DNA of 64,000 bases from Lantana camara (GCA_037501455.1 CM074858.1:18588501-18652500); one strand, 5' to 3'. Shown: positions 44,697-57,242, counted from the stretch's first letter. Numbers and translations: made by a program. Notes: generated by a model from the sequence alone, not told the origin.

Positions 44697-44850
44697 TTTA
44701 GTCCTAATTTACGCATTTGATTCTATGTTAATACATTTGATCGTCCGTTTCATATTCGGGTCGGGTCTCGGTGCGGGGGATGTGACACCTTGCGCTCGGG
44801 TGTTACATTTAGTCCTAATTTACGCATTTGATTCTATGTTAATACATTTG
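44629..44850. repeat. Tandem duplication of 111 bp across the solo-LTR right end
   Basis: Copies 44629-44739 and 44740-44850 are essentially identical. Each contains the last 68 bp of the LTR (ATCGTCCGTTTC ... GTGTTACA) and 43 bp of flank (TTTAGTCC ... ATACATTTG). The duplication therefore happened after the LTR insertion. Confidence 0.92.
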
Positions 44851-45711
44851 GTCCTTTAATTTTAACACATTTAGTTCTAATTTACGCATTTGATCCTATG
44901 TCAATACATTTGGTCCTTTAATTTTAACATATTTAGTCCTGTATAAATATGAGAAAATTCTATTTTTGGTCCCCTAAGTTTAAGGTCAAAAGTTTTTCGT
45001 CTCACACTTTTCTAAAGACCTTACCTGTTTGTTTTTATGACAGTTTTAGTCCCAAAAACCTAAAAAACTAACGAAAGTTCTAACAGACGTTATGACATGT
45101 GTGAATCTAATAATTAAAACTTAGAGAAAATTACATTTTTTGTCCCGAAGGTTTAAGGTAATTGATCCCACCCATTTGTTTTTTTTTTTTTACACTTTAG
45201 TCCCAAAACACAATTAATGAAATAATTTTCTAATAAATAAAAATCTAAAATAATAAAAGAATAAATATAAATTATTGTAACAAATGTTTAATATTAAAGT
45301 TCTTTTTTTTTTTTTTTTCCAGTTTGATGAAAAAATTCATTTATTAAAAAATATTATATTGATGAATAAAAAGATATATGAATTCTAAATAGATAAAATA
45401 TCATTTTTACTTATCAAAAGATACCTTTTCCGATTTTGCTTCTAATCTTATAACTTTTCTCACATTGCATCCTTTTTTATTCCACATTTTCCAATTTTAG
45501 TCCTTTGGCTAACTTATGTTAAAATATCGACGAAAAAAGTCACATGCCACTCACATGGCCCGCAAAGGTAATCTTTTTCAGCCCTAAATGTTGCAAATTG
45601 GAGGGAAAACGTACCAACAACAAAAGTGGAGGGAAAATTGGACTATTAATAGGGTTTCATCCAATGCCCTTAGCTTACGGCTTTCATCCAGGCCCTGTTT
45701 TGGGCTGTTAC
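44851..45711. other. Mosaic of short repeats without a gene
   Basis: It starts with about 70-bp near-repeats (ACGCATTTGATCCTATG, CATTTGGTCCTTTAATTTTAACA). Two GAGAAAATT-CATTTTTGTCCC starts follow at about 44951 and 45122, resembling TIR-element ends. No coding sequence. Confidence 0.5.
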
Positions 45712-48299
45712 AATCACTGCCCATAACTGCGACGTGAATTTCGGATCTCTGTCCGACACTATACTGTTCGGAACTCCATGTTGTTTGACAATCTCTTGCT
45801 AATATAGCTTTGCCAACGTGTTGACCTTATCCGTCATCTTCACTGGCAAAAAGTGTGCTGACTTAGACAATCGGTCAATGATCACCCAAATACTATCTTG
45901 TCCTCCTTTGACTTTAGGTAATCTGGTGATAAAATCCATCGTGATTTGTTCCCATTTCCAAGTCGGAATCGGTAATGGTTGCAACTTCCCACTCGGCTTC
46001 TGGTGCTCAGTTTTAACTTTCTGACAAGTTAAGCACTTCTTGACATAGTTGGCTATGTCTCTCTTCATTCCGTTCCATCATAAATGCGTCTTAACGTCTT
46101 GATACATCTTAGTGCCTCTGGGATGTATCGTGTACTTAGTCTTATGCGCTTCATCGAGAATCTCTTTCCTCAAAACAGTTGGTACACATACTCGACCTTT
46201 GTACCTCAATATTCCATGTTCATCAATCCTGAACTTAGTCTCATCATCCTTCTCCTTAGATTCGAGACATTTCTTGATCCACTCATCGTTCTTTTGTGCT
46301 TCCAACACTTGCTCTTTCAACGGTGATATCATCACAACGTTCGCGATTCGAGCTTTAGTTATCACCTCCGTTCTTTCTCTTCGATCAGTCTCGGGATTGG
46401 CAGAAATCTGTGCCAAATGAACTTTCCTGCTTAGTGCATCGACTACAACATTCGCCTTTCCTGGATGGTATTGAATAATGCAATCGTAGTCCTCCAGAAA
46501 TTCCATCCATCTTCTCTGTCGCATATTCAACTCCTTCTGAGTGAATAGATATCGCAAGCTCTTATGATCAGTAAAGATTTCAAACGTAACCCCATACAGG
46601 TAATGTCTCCACTTTCCAAGAGCGAAAATTATCGTGGCTAACTCCAAATCATGTGTCGAGTAGTTAACTTCAAGCGTTTTGAGTTTTCTTGATGCATACG
46701 CCATCAATTTTCCATTCTGCATCAAAACTCCTCCTAGTCCTTCTTTCGAAGCATCGGTGTAGACATTATAACCTTCTTTTCCTTCTGGTAACGCTAACAC
46801 GGGGTGCTGTCGTCAGCATCTCCTTAAGTCTTTGAAAACTTTGCTCACACTTCTCAGTCCATTCGAATTTCCCTTCCTTCTTTGTTAACTTAGTGAGAGG
46901 TGTGGCTATCTTCGAGAAATCTTTGATAAACCTTCGGTAATAACCAGCTAATCCCAGAAAACTCTTCACTTCTGAAGGATTCTTCGGTTACCTCCAATAC
47001 ATAATCATTTCGATCTTCGAGGGATCTACTTCGATTTCAGACCCTGATATGATGTGTCCGACAAACGAATCTCTCTCAAGCCAAAATTCACATTTGCTGA
47101 ACTTTGCATATAGCTTGTGATCCAGTAAAGTACGTAGTACGATTCGAAGATGTTCAGCATGCTACTCCGGTGTCTTTGAAAACACCAAGATATCGTCAAT
47201 GAAGATCACTACAAACTTGTCGAGAAACGGCTTGAATATACGGTTCATCATAACTAGGGGTGTAAACGGATAGTAAACAGATCGGATGTATGATTACCAT
47301 ATCCTTATCCGTTTATGATTCGGACGGATACGGATAATATCCTTCTAAATCGAATTCGGATAATATCCTTTTTATGCGGATACAAGGCGGATTCGGACGG
47401 ATTCGGATTTTAGTCGGATTTTAAACTATTCAAAATTTGACATAAATTATTTAATTATATAACTTCGAATTTTTAATCAGATTATCAACTATTCATTTAT
47501 AGATAAATTATTTAATAATTATATAACTTTGAATATATATATCTTAGACGAATAGAGAAATAATAAGTATATCTATATAGATCATTTTTATTTTTTAGCG
47601 AATGTATAATTTGGTGAAATTATAAATTTTATCATATAATTAATTTGAAATATAATACTTTTATTGATAACATAATATATGTTAATTATATTATCTCTAT
47701 ATGAATATTGAAGTGAAAATATAAAACCTAAGTTTTTTCTTTAATAAATGCGCTAAAAAATTTACTTAATACTAATAATCTATCATACATATACAATTGT
47801 GTGTATATATTTTAATATAATATATTATTTATCGGATACGGATTACGGATAAATCGGATAACGGATATATCTAACGGATAATGAAACGGACCGGATGTTA
47901 AACGGATCGGATGTCTTTTTACCATATCCTTATCCGTTTATAATTCGGATGTCTATAATCGGATACGGATAATATCCTCTTGAGACGGATTCGAATAATA
48001 TCCTCTGTAAACGAATTCGGATGCGGACGGATATCGGATTTTCGAATATCCATTTACAGCCCTAATCATAACCATGAATGCAACTAGTGCGTTTGTCAAA
48101 CCAAACGGTATTACTACAAACTCATAATGTCCGTATCGGCTGTTGAAAGCAGTCTTCGGAGTATCTGCTTCCCTGATCTTTAATTGATAATACCTTTGTC
48201 CAAGATCTAACTTGGAGTAGACCTTCGATCCTTGTAGTATATCGAACAACTCTTCGATATGAGGGAGAGGATGCTTATTCTTGATTGTCTTCCTATTCA
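45712..48299 (-). pseudogene. Old Tekay/Del-like chromovirus remnant (integrase to RT), part 1
   Basis: On the minus strand the following can be read across several frames. RT: YSKLDLGQRYYQL near 48190 and FIDDILVF near 47200. RNase [15 protein letters not shown] near 46760 and [15 protein letters not shown]. Integrase zinc region: CLTCQKVKTEHQKP. First integrase Asp: MDFITRLPK. Then SDRDPKFTSQLW, cut at 45712. Stops include TAG near 47163, TGA at 46078-46080 (a Trp position) and TAG at 45799, with a frameshift near 46780. A hAT-type MITE splits RT, and a complete chromovirus splits it again at 48300. The remainder of RT is at 57243-57379. No LTR of this copy was found. Confidence 0.88.
47255..48064. 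mobile_element. hAT-type non-autonomous element (MITE, 810 bp)
   Basis: The ends TAGGGGTGTAAACGGAT and ATCCATTTACAGCCCTA are inverted repeats. The perfect 8-bp duplication ATCATAAC (47247-47254 and 48065-48072) is the hAT size. The outer 200 bp on each side are packed with CGGAT, ATCCGTTTA and GGATAATATCC motifs, the subterminal repeats expected of transposase binding sites. There is no transposase. Inserted in the RT of the old chromovirus remnant. Confidence 0.9.
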
Positions 48300-48304
48300 G
48301 CTCC

Positions 48305-49889
48305 TGTAGCGCCCCCTAACACTACAACTCCCGCACCGTACTACCCTCGAGTGGATGTGAGACCTAGCACCCGAGCAATACTACGGCGAACGGTATAGAT
48401 ACTACTTAAGCAGAGTGTAGGGTAAAATGCAGCGGAAAATGGAAGAATTTAAAATTTGCAACAAGCAACATGATAACACACAAAATAGTGCATGATATTG
48501 TAAGGGGGTAATATAATAGCGTAGTGTACGGAGTTAATGTATAAGAGCAATTTATCAGTAATCTATACATGATCAGGATTAAATGCTCTTAATCTAAGCC
48601 TGATCTAATAAATAAGACACCTATAGCTTCAAGATACCTCTAGGTGTCGTTATCCTCGCTCCCTAGTACTGAAATTCAAACAGATTGGAACGGATCCCAC
48701 TGTTCAGTGCAATTGCCGCCTTAGAGAGAAGAGAGAGAGAGAGTCACGAGAGAGAGAGAGATTTGGGAGGTTTTGGGTGTGATTTTTGTGTTATGCTTCT
48801 AAGGGTATTTATAGGTATGTCTTGGGGGCTTATGTTGCAATTAATTTGATGAATCATGTAGTGAATAAGCTAGGTTCATTTATTAGGGGGTTAAGTGTAT
48901 ACTTAGGTGTTTATTTAAGAAATAATTAATTATTTTAGTAATCATGACAAAATAAAAATAATTCTAAAATGGTAATAAATTCGTAGAAGAATGTCTAGGG
49001 TTTAGTTTGAAATGAGATAAATTGCAAAAGAAAGAGAATCGAAAGAGCTTTCTAATGGCTATAAATACTTATCATTTGAACTTCTACATTTAAGGTAGTA
49101 GTCGTTCGGGAATTTTGAAAAATACAATAAAATTCATAAACGAAGCTAGAATGTGAATTGATTCCCGAGAAAGTGTCCATGATTCTTGAAATAATTCAAG
49201 GATCATTTTGACTGTAATATTGTATACCAAATGTTGGACGGTTTAAAAATTAGTTTTTACGGTAGAAATAGTACTTTGGGAAAATAAAGAAAAATTTATA
49301 AATCGAGTTAGGATTTGAACTAGAGTTTGGAAAAGATCCTAAAATTCATAAAATAATCCAAGGATCGTGATGGTTATAATATTGTATAGGAAAAACGTTG
49401 AAATTTGGAAATTCCTAATTTAGGGCAAAATTAGGGTTTTTGGGCCGGTTTTGATTTCTATGGAAGCTACGTTAAGAATTAGGGTTTGGAAATCATACCA
49501 AAATTCATAAAATTTTGCAAGGATTCTATTGAGCCCAATATTGAATAGGTAAAATTGTTTCGAAAATTCCTACAATTAAAGATGAATAGTATCTAGGGAC
49601 CTAAATGGAATTTTTAACAAACAAATTTTCAAAACATATTTTGGGATGATGAAAGCTATGATATGAGTTTGGAAAATATAGAAATCAGCTTTCTAAGGTT
49701 TTTCAAGGTTTAGGGTTCGATGGATGAATAGTGATATGGTTCTCTAAAAAAGGCACAATTATAAATCAGAACATAAATGCACATAATTCACATAAAATGG
49801 AATGTGTAATGGACTAAGGCTATAAACGCTTTCCTCTTAACCCTTTACTTACCCGTGCTATCCTGATCTCAAAAATCCGGGCTGTTACA
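48305..49889 (-). repeat. 3' LTR of the young chromovirus
   Basis: It is 1585 bp. Plus-strand ends are TGTAGCGCCC and GGGCTGTTACA. A minus-strand TATAAATA lies at 48806-48813. Next to it is a GA microsatellite four bases longer than in the other LTR. Confidence 0.95.
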
Positions 49890-49903
49890 ATCTTCCCCCT
49901 TTA
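49890..49903 (-). other. Polypurine tract of the young chromovirus
   Basis: On the minus strand TAAAGGGGGAAGAT abuts the 3' LTR start TGTAACAG. Confidence 0.85.
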
Positions 49904-49917
49904 AAGAGAATCTGTCC

Positions 49918-52900
49918 TCAGATTCTATTCTTGTTTCGGAACAACTCTGGGTAATATTTCTGCATCTTTTCCTCAGTTTCCCAGGTTTGTTCTTCTGTCC
50001 CATGTCCTTTCCATAACACTTTAACAAGGGGGATTTTCCGATTCCTTAGTTCTTGGAATTTCCTATCCAAGATTTCGGTTGGTCTTACCGTATAAGTCAA
50101 GTCGGGCTTTAGAGGAACTTCTTCTATTGGCAAAATGTGGGATTCATCCGCAAAGTATTTACGGAGTTGGGATACATGGAATACGTTATGTATTCCAGTG
50201 AGGTTTGCTGGTAAATCTAAGCGATAGGCTGTTGGTCCAACACGTTCTATGATTTCAAAGGGTCCTATGTATTTGGGATTTAGTTTTCCACTTTTCCCAA
50301 TTCGTGTGAAACCTTTCCTTGGTGATGCCTTTAAAAACACTTTGTCGCCCACTGCAAATTCTATATCCTTTCTTCGGGTATCGGCATAACTCTTTTGCCT
50401 ATCTTGAGCTGTTTTCATTCTTTGGCGGATAATTTCAATCTTTTCTGTAGACTCTACTATCCATTTTCTAATGGTTTTCCTTGTATCTCCTCTCTCGGTT
50501 GCTTTAGTCTCTTCTATGTCCCAGTATAACGGAGACCTACATTTCCTTCCATATAAGGCTTCATAAGGTGCTGCCTTGATCGATGCCTGATAACTATTGT
50601 TGTACGCAAATTCCACAAGAGGCAAACATTCTTTCCAGTTCTCTTGAAAATCCAAGGCACAAGCTCGCAACATGTCCTCTAGATATTTGATCGTCCTTTC
50701 TGATTGACTATCGGTCTGGGGATGTGCGGCTGAACTGAAATGCAGCTTAGTCCCCATTGTTTCTTGAAGACTTTTCCATAACTGTGAAGTGAATTTCGGA
50801 TCTCTATTGGAGACTATACTAATGGGTACACCATGTAACCTTATAATCTCTTTCTGGTACAACTTTGCTAAAGAATTGACCTTGTCAGTAGTCTTTACTG
50901 ATAAGAAATGTGCAGACTTAGTTAATCAATCAATAATAACCCATATACTATCGTATCCTCCTTTAACTTTTGGTAAGCCCGTGATAAAGTCCATGGTGAT
51001 TTGTTCCTATTTCCAAGTAGGAACTGGTAGCGGCTGTAACTTTCCTCCGGGTTTCTGGTGGTCCACTTTGACTTGCTGGCATGTCAAGCATCTTTTGACA
51101 TAGCTAGCAACATCTCGTTTCATTCCATTCCACCAGAAATGTGTCTTGAGATCATGATACATTTTTGTTCCTCCTGGATGTATCGTATATCGGGTCTTAT
51201 GTGCCTCATCCAGTATTTCTTTTCGAGTTGTAGGAGGTACACAGACTCGACCTTTATATCTCAAGATCCCATGGTCATCTGTTGTGAATTTTGTCTCAAT
51301 ATTCTTTTCCTTGGAATTGAGACACTTCTTGATCCATTCATCCTGTGCTTGGGCTTCCCTAAGTTTTTCTTTTAATGGCGAGGATATCACTATATTGGCC
51401 AGTCGGGATTTCGAAAGGACAGTTATGGGTTTGCTTTTTCAGTCTAATGCTGATAGACTGGATTTTCGACTCAAAGCGTCTGCCACTACGTTGGCTTTTC
51501 CTGGATGGTACTGTATTTTACAGTCGTAGTCTTCCAGAAATTCCATCCATCTTCTCTGCCTCATATTCAACTCATTTTGAGTGAATAAATATCTCAAACT
51601 TTTATGATCAGTAAAGACTTCAAAAGTTACCCCGTACAGATAATGCCTCCATTTAGCTAAAGCGAATACAATCGCAGCTAATTCTAAATCATGTGTGGGG
51701 TAATTCTCTTCATAAGGTTTAAGTTTCCTTGAGGCATAGGCTATAACCTTACCATTTTGCATTAGGACACACCCTAATCCTTCTTTGGATGCATCCGTAT
51801 AAACCACATAACCTTCTTTTCCTTCTGGTAAGGTTAATACTGAGGCAGACGTTAATCTTTGTTTCAGTTCTTGAAAACTCCGTTCACACTTTTCTGTCCA
51901 TTCAAATTTTCCTTGTTTCTTGGTTAACTGAGTAAGAGGCGCTGCTACCTTGGAGAAATCTTTTACAAATCTCCTGTAATATCCGGCAAGTCCTAGAAAA
52001 CTTCTCACTTCTGATGGGTTCTTTGGCGCTTGCCAATTCATTACTGTTTCAACCTTTGAAGGGTCTACTTCTATGCCAGAACCGGATATTATATGTCCAA
52101 GGAAGGACACTCTTTCTAACCAAAATTCACACTTGCTGAACTTCGCGTATAACTTATGATCCTTTAAAGCTCTTAACACTTTACGAAGGTGTTCAGCATG
52201 TTCCTCTGGGGTTCTTGAGAACACCAGAATGTCGTCAATAAAGATGACCACGAACTGATCCAAATACGGTCGGAACGTTCGGTGCATTAAATCCATGAAT
52301 GCAGCTGGGGCATTGGTTAACCCAAAAGGCATTACTACAAATTCGAAGTGACCGTAGCGGGTATTAAAAGCAGTCTTTGGAATATCCTCCTTTTTAATCC
52401 TCAGCTGATAATACCCTTGCCTTAAATCCAACTTGGAGTACACACGTGATCCTTGAAGAATATCAAATAATTCTTCAATATGAGGAAGAGGGTATTTGTT
52501 CTTGATGGTCATACGATTGAGTTCTCGATAATCGATACACAACCGCAATGATCCGTCTTTCTTTTTGACAAATAACACAGGCGCTCCCCATGGGGATGTG
52601 CTAGGACGGATGTATCCTGAAGCTAACAACTCGTCAAGTTGTTTTCTTAATTCTTGGAGCTCGGCTGGAGCCATTCGATAAGGTGTTTTAGAGAATGGCT
52701 CAGCTCCAGGGACTAAATAAATTACAAATTCTAGTTCCCTGTCAGGAGGTAATAAATTCAGATGCTCAGGAAAGACCTCAGTGAATTCTTTTACCGCCTC
52801 TACTTCCTCAATCTTGAGTTGATCTTTGGGCCTATTTAACAAATAGGCAATGAATCCAGTAGCTCCATTACTCACTAACTTCTTAGCTTCGGCAGCTGTA

Positions 52901-54317
52901 ACCAATGGCATCGACTCATATTTTCCTTTCGATCCAGAGCTATCACCTTTCCCTAAGGTGACCTCTTTTTTGAAGCAATCCAACTTAGCACGGTACTTAC
53001 TAAGCCAATCCATTCCCAGAATAATTCCATATCTTGACATTGATAATTCTATAAGATCTATCGGGTAGTATTGGGTACCAATCCTTATAGGACAACGTTT
53101 ATATCCTCTATCCGTAAAACAAGCTCCCAAAGGAGAACTTATTTCGAGCATATAAGGCAATGATTCAAGTGGAAAATTGAAATGCACACATAATTCAGAT
53201 GCAATAAATGAATGCGTGGCGCCAGGGTCATATAAAGCAATAACTGGCGTGTTTAGAATGTGTACCGTACCATCAACAACCTTGGTAGGATCGGGATCCT
53301 CACTGCCCTCTATTGCATAAGCACGTCCCTTAACTACTGGTCTTCCAGGAGTCTTAGCTGGAACCTTTCCATTATTCCATTGTTTTGATCTCTTTGGGCA
53401 TTCTGGGTACTGATGTTCAGGGCTTCCACACCATGTACAGACTCCAGCCTTCTTACGACAATCCTTCTCAGTATGTCCGCGCTTCTGACAATATTTACAG
53501 ACAATCTCTTCTTGAGGTTTTGGGAATGTCTGTTGAGGTCGGGACCATGATTGCATCGGTTTCTTTCCTGGATTTGGCTTTGCTGGTCCAGCAGGTCGTT
53601 TAGATCCCTGAGTTGGCTTGTAGAAGGATCCAGGACGGCTATTAGCTATACGAACCTCTTTATGTGTAGCCTCTGTTTTCATAGCCGTTTCCACCGCTTT
53701 AGTATAGATTTCCAACTCAAATGGAGCTAAAGCCCACCTAAGATCCGACTTAAGTCCCTTAATGAATCGCTGAGTCTTCCGACGTTCATCATGGAGGATG
53801 TATGGGGCATATTGGATCAATCGAATTTAGCTTCGTACTCAGCTACCGACATATTGCCTTGTACTAATTCCATGAATTCTGCCTCTCGAGCATCCCTAAC
53901 TATCTGAGGGATGTATTTGTTTTGAAATACCCTGACAAAGTCTACCCACCTATAATTAACTTGATCTTCTACCCAAACACGCTTGATATAATTCCACCAA
54001 CTTAATGCTGCTCCTTCTAACATAAAAACTGCAAACTGGATTCTTTCAGATTCTCCAGGAGAAATACCCATAGCCTCAAAGATCTTTTCGATACTAGCTA
54101 TCCAACTTTCAGCTTTTACATCACTGGGTTCTCCAAAGAACTTTGGCGGGTTCATTCGTAGAAATTTCTCCAGAGTCTTTTCATTATTTCCCTTTGTTCC
54201 ATTAGCACAAGTTTGCACTATCTCTTTCAAAGCATCTACTAATTCAGAGTTTCCTCCTACTGAGGATGCACCTTCTTGTGGGGGAGTGTTGTCTTGGGCA
54301 ACTCTTCGAGGGGACAT
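49918..54317 (-). pseudogene. gag-pol of the young chromovirus, frameshifted and with three stops
   Basis: Gag starts at 54317 (MSPRRVAQDN) with the retrotransposon-gag core AESWIASIEKIFEAM ... LEGAALSWW. It shifts frame near 53817 and continues from 53820. Two CCHC knuckles follow ([28 protein letters not shown]). The protease site reads [11 protein letters not shown], with Pro where the family has Ser or Thr. RT has FIDDIL and RNase H has [11 protein letters not shown]. The same frame then has stops TGA 51439-51441, TAG 51007-51009 (Trp position in PTWKWEQ) and TGA 50926-50928 (Arg position in IDRLTKS). The integrase keeps all three acidic residues (MDF, NRDPKF, SQSERT). A chromodomain (LVKVLWKGHGTEEQTWETEE) lies at about 49930-50080. 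Chromodomains steer such elements to heterochromatin. Confidence 0.93.
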
Positions 54318-54848
54318 ATTGATTTGCAGTTGCTTTATAATGCATGATGGTTAAGAATGTGTTGCATATAATCACATAAATACATGTTTCAGACAATATC
54401 AAGCAGTAGATATCATATCACACAGATTTAGTGAAGTAAAGCACAAAATTAAACAGAACAGCAATTAAAAGAGTGCAAAAATATAATAACAAGTAAAGGT
54501 GCAGGAAAATAAAATACTCACTCACGGTCCTGCTAGTATCTTGAAGCAATTCTAACTCATAATGCAATAAGTATGAAAGCAGTAAATGTGAGACAAAAAT
54601 ATAACTGCAAAAGTGGGTTATATATATGCATCAAGTTTGAGAGCTATAGCTACAACTACAAAAAGCAAAATGGGGTGGACCTGATCTAAGTCAAGTTACA
54701 CCCTACAAAGCTCTCAACTCACTCATCTCCGTCAGGCTAGCTGCGTCAGCTGCTACGTCAAAAGGGGAAGGTCCTCTACTGACTGATCTGTACAACCTCC
54801 CACTGATACTACTCCTATATATATACCAAACTCCATAATATCCTCAAT
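54318..54848. other. Non-coding spacer between extra ORF and gag
   Basis: AT-rich in its left half, with a TATATATATGCATC tract. No ORF of note. It would be leader RNA of the element. Confidence 0.6.
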
Positions 54849-55521
54849 CTAATCATGCTGATCACTATCCACAACCTCACCTCGAATAGGGCTCCAACCG
54901 TTACCCTGCTGCTCCTCCTCTGAATTCTGCTCATCTCCCTCAGGATCCTGCTCAGCCTCTGCATCACCTCCGGGCTCCTCCTCCTCAGGCCCAGCTGCTG
55001 CATCCTCTCCCCGATCCATCATCTCCTCAACAGCCTGTACACCAGACATATGATAGGCACCGGCCAGGCGGCTCCGAATACAAGAGCGGTAACGCTGATA
55101 TAAAGTCCGAGAGGCATTCCTGGAAAGAGTCATAGTAGCTAGATCCTGCTGTAGAGTCGCCACCTGTGCAACAAGATCGGCGTTCTCCTGCTCTAATGTG
55201 GCTGTCTGCTGCTGAGTAAAATTCCTACTCACAGCATTCTGTAAGGCTAAATCAAGATATCTAGCAGACTCCAGCTGATACTCGCGAGCCATCTGAGCCT
55301 CCATATAATACGCATCTCGCGTGTTACTCAAGTATATGCACTAAACGGTTCGGATAAGCATACCCAGCTCTACCTGCTCTACCTCCCCGAACTACATGCC
55401 TCGCCTTCTGCCAAGTATAATAACGTATAGGACTCTCACGACGAGATACTGCTATAGTGTGTGGGGCCTCGTACTCCTCAAGCCAGGTATGATGTGGGTT
55501 CACGGGTTCCTGATTCTCCAT
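54849..55521 (-). pseudogene. 5' extra ORF of the young chromovirus (coiled coil, acidic tail)
   Basis: Two minus-strand ORFs lie between primer site and gag: 55521-55324 (MENQEPVNPHHTWLEEYEAP...) and 55331-54849. They overlap by eight bases in different frames, as if one protein had suffered a one-base shift near 55328. The second has heptad-like LEQENADLVAQVATLQQDLA, then an Arg/Tyr-rich segment, then a strongly acidic Glu/Gly/Asp tail. I do not recognise a domain. Extra ORFs before gag are known in some chromoviruses but are uncommon. Confidence 0.6.
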
Positions 55522-55622
55522 TGCTATATAAAGAAACACTTAAAGTGAATTCTAAAGTTCAAGTACAAAACGAGCATTCTCCCAGCATTTAGAGGTTAAG
55601 TCTCTTCTTAACCAAACCTGAT

Positions 55623-55634
55623 GCTCTGATACCA
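55623..55634 (-). other. Primer-binding site (tRNA-iMet)
   Basis: On the minus strand TGGTATCAGAGC lies eight bases after the 5' LTR end. It is the standard complement of the plant initiator tRNA-Met 3' end. Confidence 0.93.
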
Positions 55635-55642
55635 CCTTAAGC

Positions 55643-57237
55643 TGTAGCGCCCCCTAACACTACAACTCCCGCACCGTACTACCCTCGAGTGGATGTGAGA
55701 CCTAGCACCCGAGAAATACTACGGCGAACGGTATAGATACTACTTAAGCAGAGTGTAGGGTAAAATGCAGCGGAAAATGGAAGAATTTAAAATTTGCAAC
55801 AAGCAACATGATAACACACAAAATAGTGCATGATATTGTAAGGGGGTAATATAATAGCGTAGTGTACGGAGTTAATGTATAAGAGCAATTTATCAGTAAT
55901 CTATACATGATCAGGATTAAATGCTCTTAATCTAAGCCTGATCTAATAAATATGACACCTATAGCTTCAAGATACCTCTAGGTGTCGTTATCCTCGCTCC
56001 CTAGTACTGAAATTCAAACAAATTGGAACGGATCCCACTGTTCAGTGCAATTGCCGCCTTAGAGAGAAGAGAGAGAGAGTCACGAGAGAGAGAGAGATTT
56101 GGGAGGTTTTGGGTGTGATTTTTGTGTTATGCTTCTAAGGGTATTTATAGGTATGTCTTGGGGGCTTATGTTGCAATTAATTTGATGAATCATGTAGTGA
56201 ATAAGCTAGGTTCATTTATTAGGGGGTTAAGTGTATACTTAGGTGTTTATTTAAGAAATAATTAATTATTTTAGTAATCATGACAAAATAAAAATAATTC
56301 TAAAATGGTAATAAATTCGTAGAAGAACGTCTAGGGTTTAGTTTGAAATGAGATAAATTGCAAAAGAAAGAGAATCGAAAGAGCTTTCTAATGGCTATAA
56401 ATACTTATCATTTGAACTTCTACATTTAAGGTAGTAGTCGTTCGGGAATTTTGAAAAATACAATAAAATTCATAAACGAAGCTAGAATGTGAATTGATTC
56501 CCGAGAAAGTGTCCATGATTCTTGAAATAATTCAAGGATCATTTTGACTGTAATATTGTATACCAAATGTTGGACGGTTTAAAAATTAGTTTTTACGGTA
56601 GAAATAGTACTTTGGGAAAATAAAGAAAAATTTATAAATCGAGTTAGGATTTGAACTAGAGTTTGGAAAAGATCCTAAAATTCATAAAATAATCCAAGGA
56701 TCGTGATGGTTATAATATTGTATAGGAAAAACGTTGAAATTTGGAAATTCCTAATTTAGGGCAAAATTAGGGTTTTTGGGCCGGTTTTGATTTCTATGGA
56801 AGCTACGTTAAGAATTAGGGTTTGGAAATCATACCAAAATTCATAAAATTTTGCAAGGATTCTATTGAGCCCAATATTGAATAGGTAAAAGTGTTTCGAA
56901 AATTCCTACAATTAAAGATGAATAGTATCTAGGGACCTAAATGGAATTTTTAACAAATAAATTTTCAAAACATATTTTGGGATGATGAAAGCTATGATAT
57001 GAGTTTGGAAAATATAGAAATCAGCTTTCTAAGGTTTTTCAAGGTTTAGGTAAAGGTTTAGGGTTCGATGGATGAATAGTGATATGGTTCTCTAAAAAAG
57101 GCACAATTATAAATCAGAACATAAATGCACATAATTCACATAAAATGGAATGTGTAATGGACTAAGGCTATAAACGCTTTCCTCTTAACCCTTTACTTAC
57201 CTGTGCTATCCTGATCTCAAAAATCCGGGCTGTTACA
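55643..57237 (-). repeat. 5' LTR of the young chromovirus
   Basis: 1595 bp, near-identical to 48305-49889. It has a 14-bp extra AGGTAAAGGTTTAG-type duplication near 57048 and a GA run four bases shorter. A minus-strand TATAAATA at 56142-56149 is the likely core promoter. Confidence 0.95.
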
Positions 57238-57242
57238 GCTCC

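Larger units (their letters stand above)
48305..57237 (-). mobile_element. Young, nearly complete Ty3/gypsy chromovirus (Tekay/Del-like)
   Basis: LTRs 48305-49889 and 55643-57237 are flanked by a 5-bp duplication GCTCC (48300-48304 and 57238-57242). The minus-strand order is 5' LTR, tRNA-iMet primer site, extra ORFs, gag, protease, RT, RNase H, integrase with chromodomain, polypurine tract, 3' LTR. LTR copies differ by about seven substitutions and two indels (4 bp and 14 bp), about 0.4% in substitutions, so the insertion is recent. Even so, gag-pol carries a frameshift and three stops. It is inserted in RT of an older relative. Confidence 0.95.

Noticed and set aside
45699..45716. GGGCTGTTACAATC as an LTR end of the old chromovirus
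   Set aside because: It resembles the young element's LTR end, but it continues directly into integrase sequence rather than a polypurine tract, and no opposite LTR end was found.
57040..57070. Telomere-like GGTTTAGGG motifs
   Set aside because: Only a 14-bp local duplication inside one LTR, not an array.
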